Part shown: piece by piece, positions 6,416 to 12,189 of the stretch
How the letters are laid out: each line of letters starts with the position of its first letter
Position numbering within the stretch: position 1 is the first letter of the stretch
DNA from: Phycisphaerales bacterium
GTDB lineage: Bacteria > Planctomycetota > Phycisphaerae > Phycisphaerales > UBA1924
Assembly: GCA_029260415.1 (NCBI GenBank)
Contig: JAJDDH010000328.1
Span: forward strand, 1 to 12,189
Direction: 5' to 3'
DNA length: 12,189 bases
Notes under the pieces: generated by a model
What the model was told of the DNA's origin: nothing
Seen by the model: only the letters and a program-made list of their open reading frames with translations
Database searches by the model: none
Translations under genes and position numbers: made by a program

Positions 6416-7680
6416 CACGAATCTCCCGTCACGAGGACACCTTCGAGTTCAGTTGGCCCACTGGGGAGGGTGACTCGGAAGCTCGAACCGTGGCCCGGCT
6501 CGGATTCCGCCCACGCGTTCCCGCCGTAGTACTCCGCGACACGACGCACGATCGCCAGTCCGACCCCCGTCCCCCCGTTGCCGCTGGAGACTCGCTCAAA
6601 GAGGCTGAAAATCCGGTTGAGATGGCGGGCCTCGATGCCGACCCCGTTGTCATCGACCGCGATACAGACCCCCACCTTCGCGTCGATCTCCGAGCGAATC
6701 GTGAGCTTCGGCGCGTCGCCCGTGCAGCCATAGTTGAGTGCGTTGACGATCAGGTTGTCCAGCGTCTGCGTGAGGTGCCCCCTGTCGCACCACACGTCCG
6801 GAGCCTCAAGGGCAATCTCGATGGTGACATGCTGGTTCTCGATCCGGCCCTGATGCCTGCCGACCACCTCTCCGATCATCGACCGGAGGTCGAGCATCTC
6901 GGGCTCAAACTTGGCCAGCCCCACCCGGCTGACCTGGAGCACATCGTCGATGTTCTTCTGCATCCGATCGGCGGCGCACAGCACGCGGTTGGCGTACACC
7001 TCGAGCTCTTCGTCCCGACCCGCGCGAAGGTCCTGCAGCATGTAGTTCATGTAGCCCGTGATGGTCACGATCGGCGACTTGAGATCGTGCGACGCGGTAT
7101 AGACAAGCCTGGTCAGCTCGTCGTTCTTCACCTCAATTTTCGACAACGCGCCCTGCAGGGCCTCGTTTGCCGCGTCGGCTCGCGAGGTCTCGAGCCGAAG
7201 CTGCAGGAGCGCAACCGCCTGGGCGGCGAGCATCTCTATATCGCTCAGCAGCTGATCAGGGACAACCTCGCGCGGCGCCGTGTCGATGACACAGAGCGTC
7301 CCGACCGCCTCGCCGCCGGACAGCCTCAGGGGTATGCCCGCATAGAAACGGATCTTCGGCCCCCCCAGAACAAGCGGGTTGTCCCGGGTTCTCGGGTCCG
7401 TTGACGCGTCCAGGATCACCAGTGGCTCATCGCTGAGTATCGTGTACGCACAGAACGCATCGTCACGGTGCGTCTGTGTCGCCCCGAGCCCCACGCGGCT
7501 CTTGAACCACTGGCGAGACTCGTCCACAAGTGAGATCAGCGCAATCGGAGCCGCGGCCAGGCGGGCCGCGAACGCCGTTATCTGGTCAAAGCTCCGCTCG
7601 GGCTCAGAGTCCAGTATGCGGCAGTTGAGCAGCGCCAGGAGACGCTGCGATTCGTTCGTGGGAAGTGGGGCTGCGGGCAT
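6415..7680 (-). CDS. Cytoplasmic GAF-domain histidine kinase
   Basis: A 421-residue soluble kinase. A GAF domain spans about residues 25-162 (QWFKSRVGLG, FCAYTILSDEPLVILDA, DNPLV, RFYAGIPL, GTLCVID). It is of the common non-phytochrome type often found before kinases: I see no Cys-His chromophore site, so light sensing is not indicated and the ligand is unknown. A coiled-coil (about 163-190) leads to HisKA with YTASHDLKSPI (His198), then HATPase with DNLIVNALNYG (Asn309, Asn313), G1 DDNGVG (343-348) and G2 GGTGVGLA (369-376). The core closely resembles the membrane kinase at 1111-2916, suggesting duplication. It is the first gene of the minus-strand group and directly precedes its probable partner regulator. 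The ATG at 7680 gives a family-normal N-terminus; the Shine-Dalgarno sequence is weak. Confidence 0.92.
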   Translation of the reverse strand: MPAAPLPTNESQRLLALLNCRILDSEPERSFDQITAFAARLAAAPIALISLVDESRQWFKSRVGLGATQTHRDDAFCAYTILSDEPLVILDASTDPRTRDNPLVLGGPKIRFYAGIPLRLSGGEAVGTLCVIDTAPREVVPDQLLSDIEMLAAQAVALLQLRLETSRADAANEALQGALSKIEVKNDELTRLVYTASHDLKSPIVTITGYMNYMLQDLRAGRDEELEVYANRVLCAADRMQKNIDDVLQVSRVGLAKFEPEMLDLRSMIGEVVGRHQGRIENQHVTIEIALEAPDVWCDRGHLTQTLDNLIVNALNYGCTGDAPKLTIRSEIDAKVGVCIAVDDNGVGIEARHLNRIFSLFERVSSGNGGTGVGLAIVRRVAEYYGGNAWAESEPGHGSSFRVTLPSGPTELEGVLVTGDS

Positions 7681-8008
7681 TGGAGTTCTCGGACAGGTCG
7701 CGTCATGGGTGGAAGGATCTGCTCGCCGTCACTCGGCCCAATGAGCACACTCGGCGCCTCAAACTGCCCAACTGCGACAAGAAACCACGGCGCACAGGGC
7801 CCCGAAAGAGGCGCAACGCCCGATCACACGCTCGCACGCCCGCCTGCAACGGTGCTGCCGGTTCTCGCGCGCGGTCGCGAGCCGAGGGTGCGATTCGGAC
7901 ACGTCAAGCGAGGTGGAACCCCGTTCGGGCACAAGTCCTTCTGCGGCAATGCCGATGGCGCCCAGACAGTGGTTCGGATCTGACCCGTCACGGGCTGAGG
8001 CAGCATTC
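7681..8008. promoter_or_regulatory. Divergent intergenic region between the two signalling groups
   Basis: About 330 bases separate the starts of the GAF kinase (minus) and the REC-kinase (plus), so promoters for both groups should lie here. I see no convincing -35/-10 pair on either strand. Open frames crossing it are probably artefacts, including an in-frame upstream extension of the plus-strand kinase from 7913. The clearest structured element is the inverted repeat at 7864-7881. Confidence 0.5.
7864..7881. repeat. Inverted repeat CTCGCG-N6-CGCGAG in divergent region
   Basis: Two 6-base arms flank a six-base centre (CGCGGT), with GG and CC placed just outside. Its position between divergent promoters would suit a regulator-binding site or a hairpin in the long leader of the plus-strand kinase. 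In GC-rich DNA such repeats also arise by chance. Confidence 0.3.
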
Positions 8009-9571
8009 ATGGACACCCACACGTCCGATTCGACAATCGCGGTCATCATCATCGATGACAACGAGGACCACCTTAAACTGATCGAGCGCTCGGTTCGGGT
8101 CGCCTTCGAGGGCGACGCCCGTCGGGTGGAGACGCACCCGTATCTCAACCCGGGCGCCGGGCTGGCCGAGCTCCCGGTCCATCAGCAGGCGGTCATCCTT
8201 CTCGACTACCGGCTGACAGGCGCCACGGGCCTGGACTGGCTCTCCGACTTCACCCGGGCGGATGTTGGCCCGGTCATCCTCGTCACCGGTTCAGGCGACG
8301 AGAGCATCGCCGCGGAGGCGTTCCGGCGCGGGGCGTCGGATTACATGGCAAAGTCGGAGGGTGTTCAGAACCCCGAGCTTGTCCGCAAGACGATCAACGA
8401 GGCGCTCCGCCGGTACAAGATCGTGCAGACGAACCAGGATCTTGCCCGCCGACTCAAGCGCTCCAACAGCGAACTGGGACGGAAGAACGAACGCCTCGCC
8501 GAGCTTACCAGCACTGCCCACCGCTTCGTCGACGACGTGGCGCACGAGTTCCGCACGCCCCTGGCGGTGATCAAGGAGTTCGCCTCCATCATCACCGACG
8601 GCATCGGCGGCGAGGTCACGCCCGATCAGGCCAAGTACCTGGCATACATCGTTGACGCCTCGCGTGACCTGACCAACCTCATTGACGACTTCCTAGACAG
8701 CGGCAAGATGCGGGCCCAGACGCTCCGCGTGGATCGACGGGAGCACACCGTCACCAGCCTGCTGGACCGGACCTGGCCGACGATCGAGTGCCGGGCCAGC
8801 GCCAAGGGGGTCACCCTCGAGCGGTGCGAGGAGCCGGACCTCCCGGCCGTGTTCGTCGACGCGGACAAGTACAGACGCACCGTGGTGAACCTGGCGATCA
8901 ACGCGATCAAGTTCTCCGACTCCGGCTCCCGCGTCGTGATCACCGCCCGAGCGGACGGTGCGGACGGCGTGCTGACCGAGGTGACCGACTTCGGGCCTGG
9001 CCTGCCACCAGAAGCGCTCAACGACCTGTTCAACCGCTTCACCCAGGGCGCCAGCGCCAAGCAGACCGACTCCAAGGGGTTCGGCCTTGGGCTGAGCATC
9101 GTCAAGGATCTGGCGAGGATCAACCTGGGGCGGGTCACGGTGCAGAGCGTGCTCGGAGAGGGCAGCACGTTCGCGTTCACGACGCCCCGCGCCGACCCGG
9201 TGTGCGCCCTGGACGCCTCACTGGGGCTCACGCGTGAGCGCTCGCCGTACGCGACCATCACGTGCCTGCGTGTGTCCTCCAACGACCGATCGCTGGTCGG
9301 CGCGGATCTCTACGCCCGAGTCTCGGGCGAGTGCCACGCGACCGATGTCCTCTGGATGGATGCCGATGGCGATTCGGTGCTCGCCATCGGCGAGACCGGT
9401 GAGTCCGATGCCTGGCTCAACAGGCTTCGCGATTGCCCGGGCGCCCCCGACTCACTCAGCATCCGCATGCTCGGGCAGTGGCCCGTCGACGAGGCCCGCG
9501 CCGCGATTCTCGAGCTCCTCCTGTCCACCAGTGAAAGGCTCGCCCATGCCCAGGTCGATTCTCATTATTGA
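8009..9571 (+). CDS. REC-HisKA-HATPase kinase with degenerate GGDEF-like C-terminus
   Basis: A 520-residue soluble protein. The N-terminal receiver (about 11-130) has Asp16-Asp17, phospho-acceptor Asp66 (ILLDYRLTG), Thr93 and Lys115. A charged coiled-coil (about 138-168) leads to HisKA with DDVAHEFRTPL (His179), then HATPase with NLAINAIKFSDSG (Asn294, Asn298), G1 TDFGPGL (326-332), FNRFTQG and G2 GFGLGLS (357-363). Residues ~413-510 form an extra domain: YATITCLRV, then ECHATDVLWMDADGDSVLAI, which lines up by eye with the TD..(R)..GDEF..(L/I) region of diguanylate cyclases but lacks GG(D/E)EF, so no cyclase activity is expected. The ATG at 8009 has GAGG nine bases upstream; a start at 7913 would add 32 unconserved-looking residues. 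The gene overlaps the next receiver gene by 26 bases. It probably transmits phosphate between a receiver input and the small receivers encoded downstream. Confidence 0.9.
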   Translation: MDTHTSDSTIAVIIIDDNEDHLKLIERSVRVAFEGDARRVETHPYLNPGAGLAELPVHQQAVILLDYRLTGATGLDWLSDFTRADVGPVILVTGSGDESIAAEAFRRGASDYMAKSEGVQNPELVRKTINEALRRYKIVQTNQDLARRLKRSNSELGRKNERLAELTSTAHRFVDDVAHEFRTPLAVIKEFASIITDGIGGEVTPDQAKYLAYIVDASRDLTNLIDDFLDSGKMRAQTLRVDRREHTVTSLLDRTWPTIECRASAKGVTLERCEEPDLPAVFVDADKYRRTVVNLAINAIKFSDSGSRVVITARADGADGVLTEVTDFGPGLPPEALNDLFNRFTQGASAKQTDSKGFGLGLSIVKDLARINLGRVTVQSVLGEGSTFAFTTPRADPVCALDASLGLTRERSPYATITCLRVSSNDRSLVGADLYARVSGECHATDVLWMDADGDSVLAIGETGESDAWLNRLRDCPGAPDSLSIRMLGQWPVDEARAAILELLLSTSERLAHAQVDSHY

Positions 9572-9944
9572 CGACGAGCCCCGCATCACCGCGGCGCTCA
9601 TGACCCGCCTCGAGTTTGCTGGGTACACGGTGTACCACGCGATCAACGGGCTGGCCGGCGTCGAGGCGGCCGCGCTGCACGAGCCGGACGCGATCGTGCT
9701 CGACATCCGCATGCCCGATATCGACGGCTACGAGACCTGCAAGCGCATCAAGCGGTTCCCCAAGCTCGCGGCAACGCCCGTGATCTTTCTCTCCGCGAAC
9801 GTCCAGGACACCGCCCGCCAACGCGCGATCGAATCCGGTGGCGCCCGCTTCATCTCCAAGCCGTACGAGGCGGCCGAAATCCTGAGCGCGATCGAAGCCG
9901 TGATCGAAAGCAACCCAGTGACGAGCGAGGAGGCCATGCAATGA
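9546..9944 (+). CDS. CheY-like single-domain response regulator (first of three)
   Basis: A 132-residue receiver without an output domain. Pocket residues are Asp9-Asp10 and Glu11, phospho-acceptor Asp53 (IVLDIRMPDIDG), Ser83 in the switch position (FLSAN) and Lys105 (ISKPYE). It starts 26 bases inside the end of the kinase gene in another frame, with AAGG about nine bases before the ATG, and its stop overlaps the next gene by four bases. It is therefore likely made from the same transcript and may be a direct phosphate acceptor of that kinase. An in-frame start further upstream at 9234 would run through kinase codons and is rejected. Confidence 0.9.
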   Translation: MPRSILIIDDEPRITAALMTRLEFAGYTVYHAINGLAGVEAAALHEPDAIVLDIRMPDIDGYETCKRIKRFPKLAATPVIFLSANVQDTARQRAIESGGARFISKPYEAAEILSAIEAVIESNPVTSEEAMQ

Positions 9945-10321
9945 CCGCGCCCACAATCCTGATCGTAGATAACGACGACGGCATGGTTGCCGCCCTCTCC
10001 ACCCGCCTCGAGCAGTCCGGATACAGCGTGGTCACCGCCGGGACCGGCGCCCAGGGGCTGGCCATGTTCGAGAGCCACGAGCCCGACCTCGTGATCACGG
10101 ACTTGAACATGCCCGCGGGCGATGGCATCACCCTCGCGCACCGGGTCCGATCCAAGAGTGACGCGCCGATCATCATTGTGACGGGCTTCCGGGATGAGTA
10201 CCGCGAGGAGCTCCGCTCGGTCGCGCACGTCTCGATCCTCCGCAAGCCGTTCGAGACGAACGACCTGCTCGATCTTGTGGAGATGGAGTTGTCCCTCGCG
10301 TTCGACCGTTCCGCCGCGTGA
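9941..10321 (+). CDS. CheY-like single-domain response regulator (second of three)
   Basis: A 126-residue receiver without an output domain. Phospho-acceptor Asp54 lies in VITDLNMPAGDG, the switch Thr81 in IIVTG and Lys102 in LRKPFET. The acidic pair that binds Mg2+ reads Asp10-Asn11 (IVDNDDG) instead of the usual Asp-Asp/Glu, which may alter metal binding or phosphate lifetime. The ATG overlaps the previous stop (ATGA), and GGAGG lies about ten bases upstream. It shares NMPAGDG and KPFET with the third receiver, so the two are probably recent duplicates. Confidence 0.9.
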   Translation: MTAPTILIVDNDDGMVAALSTRLEQSGYSVVTAGTGAQGLAMFESHEPDLVITDLNMPAGDGITLAHRVRSKSDAPIIIVTGFRDEYREELRSVAHVSILRKPFETNDLLDLVEMELSLAFDRSAA

Positions 10322-10357
10322 CCAGCGCGCACCTGCACACCCCTGGGAAGTGAGCAC

Positions 10358-10750
10358 ATGACACAGAAAACAATCCTTATCGCCGACGACGACATGCGCC
10401 TGCTCAACGCCCTGACCTGCCGGCTGGAATCCGAGGGGTACAGGGTTGTCGCGACGCAGGACGGGTATCAGGCGCTCGCGCTGGCGAGGCGCGAGACGCC
10501 CGACCTGCTGCTGCTGGACATCAACATGCCCGCGGGCGATGGGTTCAGCGTGCACCAGCGCATCGTGCAGATCGACGAGCTGCGAGATAAGCCCGTCATC
10601 TACGTCACGGGCGAGGACTCGCCCAGGGTCTACGACCTCGCCAACACGCTGGGCGCGGTCGCGATCGTCCACAAGCCGTTCGAGACCAGCGAGCTCATGA
10701 ACGCCATCAGATCGTACATCGACGCCTCGCCACGCAAGCTCCAGGCATGA
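10358..10750 (+). CDS. CheY-like single-domain response regulator (third of three)
   Basis: A 130-residue receiver without an output domain. Pocket residues are Asp10-Asp11, phospho-acceptor Asp54 (LLLDINMPAGDG), Thr84 (IYVTGEDS) and Lys106 (VHKPFET). Compared with the second receiver it has a slightly longer alpha3-beta4 segment and keeps the standard Asp-Asp pair. The gene starts 36 bases after the previous stop, with GGAAG and GTGAG shortly before the ATG. It is the last gene of the plus-strand group; a short GC hairpin follows directly after its stop. Confidence 0.9.
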   Translation: MTQKTILIADDDMRLLNALTCRLESEGYRVVATQDGYQALALARRETPDLLLLDINMPAGDGFSVHQRIVQIDELRDKPVIYVTGEDSPRVYDLANTLGAVAIVHKPFETSELMNAIRSYIDASPRKLQA

Positions 10751-10765
10751 CCCCCGGCGCGGGGG
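10751..10765 (+). terminator. GC-rich hairpin directly after the receiver cluster
   Basis: CCCCC-GGCGC-GGGGG starts at the base after the stop codon. No T-run follows, so this is at best an atypical terminator or an mRNA 3'-end stabiliser. Confidence 0.3.
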
Positions 10766-10803
10766 CGCATCCTCGCCCCGGGCCGTGCGTCCGCCTTCTC
10801 CCG

Positions 10804-10809
10804 TAGAAT
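10804..10809 (+). promoter_or_regulatory. Candidate -10 box for the methyltransferase gene
   Basis: TAGAAT matches the sigma-70 -10 consensus at five of six positions. It lies 54 bases before the chosen TTG start, in the 113-base gap after the receiver cluster. No recognisable -35 box is present at the right distance, so this is a weak call. Confidence 0.25.
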
Positions 10810-10852
10810 CACGCCTACCGGCATTCGCGCCGGGCGGGTCGGGTGGTGAGAA

Positions 10853-10858
10853 GGGAGG
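10853..10858 (+). promoter_or_regulatory. Shine-Dalgarno GGGAGG favouring a TTG start
   Basis: GGGAGG is followed by five bases and TTG at 10864. The in-frame GTG at 10879 has no comparable site, so the TTG is preferred. Confidence 0.5.
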
Positions 10859-10863
10859 ACGCC

Positions 10864-12189
10864 TTGGGTCGAAGCGGCGTGAGCATCCAACGGCCGCGGA
10901 CGGACCGATCCGAGGCGGTCAGAGACGCGATCCAGATCCTCGGCTCCGGGTTCATCGGTCACCCAGACAACGCGGACCTCCGCACAGCGCTCAGCACGGG
11001 CGCCCGAACGCCCCAGGCGTACGGGCGCCAACTCCAGGTGGTCGTCTTTCGTCTGCTGTTCCGGATGCTCGCCGAAGAGCGGGACCTGCTCCACCCGCCG
11101 GGGTCAGATCCGGACGCGCGGGCGTGGTACGAGTCAGACGTCTCGATGCGCCGCCTCCGAGAAGTCGCGTCCCAGGCGGATCATCCCGATGGCGATGACC
11201 TCTGGCAGAGGCTCTGCGTCGTCTGCTCCCGCCCCGCGGCGCCAGATGGCGGACCCGGGCTCGGTCTGCCTCATCTCTGCTCGTCCCTCTGGTCGAACGA
11301 GGAGACCCCGGACCTGCTCGCCCCAGCCCAGGTCTCCCTGCGGAACGCGGACCTGCTTGAGGCGATCGGGCTCCTGGGCAGCGCCCCGACGCCAGACGAG
11401 CTCGGCTCCGTGTATGAGTCGTTGCTGGCGCTCCGAGCCGGGGTCAGCATCGAGTGCCGAACCTTCACCCTCACCGCGGCGCGAGGCGGTACGCGGCGCT
11501 CCACGGGCTCGTTCTACACGCCTGAGGCGCTCGTGTCGCACCTGCTCGATACGGCCCTGAACCCGGTCATCCAGCATCGGCTCGAGCAAGCGACCGGGGC
11601 AGCGACCGCGTCCGGACGCGACGCGCAGGCCGAGCAGGAGCGGGCGCTGCTGAGCATCACGATCTGTGACCCCGCGTGCGGGTCGGGACGATTCCTCGTC
11701 GGCGCCGCCCGCAGGCTCGCGGACCGACTTGCCCAGACCCGGTCTGGCACATCGCGCCCAGCGCCGGAGGTGCAACGGCATGCCCTGCGCGACGTCATCA
11801 GGCACTGCATTTACGGCGTCGATCTTGACCCCCTGGCGACCGAGCTGTGCAAGATCGCGCTCTGGTCCGAGCTGAATCAGGCGGGCGCCCCCCTCTCGTT
11901 CCTGGACCACCACATCAAAACCGGGAACTCGCTCCTGGGCGCAACACCAGGGCTGATCAGCGCGGGTATCCCCGACGACGCGTTCACGCCCCAGGACGGG
12001 GATGACCCACGCATCGCCCGCGCGCATCGGTCCCGCAATCAGCAAGAACGCGGGCAGTGTCAGGACGAGCCAGCGGGCGACAACCGCGGACCAGAGGAAG
12101 CCAGGCTGCTCGCCGACGCGTGGTGCGCCTCGTTTATCTGGGTCAAGGACGGCGCCGTTTCCCCGGGCGCTGTCCCCGGGCGCCCTGGC
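10864..12189 (+). CDS. Adenine-specific DNA methyltransferase, N-terminal part (runs off window)
   Basis: The first 442 codons of a large N6-adenine methyltransferase of the Eco57I/type IIG kind, also seen as DrmMI in DISARM defence. Residue numbers are from the TTG. A helical N-terminal region contains QVVVFRLLFRMLAEERDLL (about 58-76), GLGLPHL, and LGSVYESLL (about 180-188). Next come RRSTGSFYTPEALVSHLL (about 211-228), the cofactor-binding motif CDPACGSGRFL (about 268-278), IYGVDLDPLATELCKIALW (about 316-334), and HIKTGNSLLG. The NPPY catalytic motif should lie beyond the edge and is not visible. TTG at 10864 is chosen for its GGGAGG; GTG at 10879 is the alternative. Family members often exceed 1000 residues and may include nuclease and target-recognition regions. 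It modifies host DNA; whether it also cuts, or belongs to a multi-gene system, cannot be told here. Confidence 0.88.
   Translation, partial: MGRSGVSIQRPRTDRSEAVRDAIQILGSGFIGHPDNADLRTALSTGARTPQAYGRQLQVVVFRLLFRMLAEERDLLHPPGSDPDARAWYESDVSMRRLREVASQADHPDGDDLWQRLCVVCSRPAAPDGGPGLGLPHLCSSLWSNEETPDLLAPAQVSLRNADLLEAIGLLGSAPTPDELGSVYESLLALRAGVSIECRTFTLTAARGGTRRSTGSFYTPEALVSHLLDTALNPVIQHRLEQATGAATASGRDAQAEQERALLSITICDPACGSGRFLVGAARRLADRLAQTRSGTSRPAPEVQRHALRDVIRHCIYGVDLDPLATELCKIALWSELNQAGAPLSFLDHHIKTGNSLLGATPGLISAGIPDDAFTPQDGDDPRIARAHRSRNQQERGQCQDEPAGDNRGPEEARLLADAWCASFIWVKDGAVSPGAVPGRPG

Noticed and set aside
6304..7404. Long plus-strand open frame of 366 codons opposite the GAF kinase
   Set aside because: It is antisense to a gene with clear GAF and kinase motifs; its composition is typical of shadow frames in GC-rich DNA.
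7913..8008. Upstream ATG start for the plus-strand kinase (32 extra residues)
   Set aside because: The added residues resemble no part of a receiver domain, and the ATG at 8009 has a better-placed GAGG and begins just before the receiver's first strand.
9728..10672. Minus-strand frame of 314 codons across the receiver cluster
   Set aside because: It is antisense to three receivers with intact phosphorylation residues.
11134..12045. Minus-strand frame of 303 codons at the right end
   Set aside because: It lies opposite the methyltransferase, which carries DPACGSG and other family motifs; the minus frame shows none.
1..12189. CRISPR arrays or insertion sequences
   Set aside because: No regularly spaced direct repeats and no transposase-like frames were seen on either strand.

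Overview
This is a GC-rich stretch of bacterial chromosome dominated by two-component signalling genes. The organism is probably a planctomycete, perhaps of the Phycisphaerae. That is an inference from base composition, frequent GTG/TTG starts, a small Cys-rich secreted protein and an integrase-like C-terminal tail beside a tRNA fragment. No marker gene in the window proves it.

Layout. Positions 1-113 hold no recognisable gene. Positions 114-530 (minus) encode a small secreted Cys-rich protein. Positions 531-1110 have no intact gene but look like the scar of an integrative element: a 3' fragment of a tRNA-Gly(CCC) gene (906-952, plus) abuts a probable remnant of an integrase C-terminus (730-903, minus).

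From 7680 down to 1111, five minus-strand genes lie head to tail: a cytoplasmic GAF histidine kinase, an Rcp1-like single-domain response regulator, a REC-HisKA-HATPase-REC hybrid kinase, a probable Tat-exported polyamine-type solute-binding protein, and a membrane histidine kinase with a large periplasmic sensor region. Two of the junctions overlap by 1 to 4 bases, which suggests translational coupling.

From 8009 up to 10750, a divergent plus-strand group encodes a REC-HisKA-HATPase kinase with an unusual C-terminal extension resembling a degenerate GGDEF fold, followed by three CheY-like single-domain receivers. The two groups share a roughly 330-base intergenic region.

From 10864 to the right edge runs the first ~442 codons of a large adenine-specific DNA methyltransferase of the Eco57I/type IIG or DISARM DrmMI kind, probably the start of a restriction or phage-defence locus.

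How it may work together (inference): the solute-binding protein and its coupled membrane kinase look like a co-receptor pair sensing a periplasmic ligand. The GAF kinase and Rcp1-like regulator look like a second, cytoplasmic input. The hybrid kinase and the free receivers provide phosphotransfer nodes. In total there are four kinases and seven receiver domains, but no DNA-binding, Hpt or intact cyclic-di-GMP enzyme domain, so the output must be encoded elsewhere or be protein-protein interaction.
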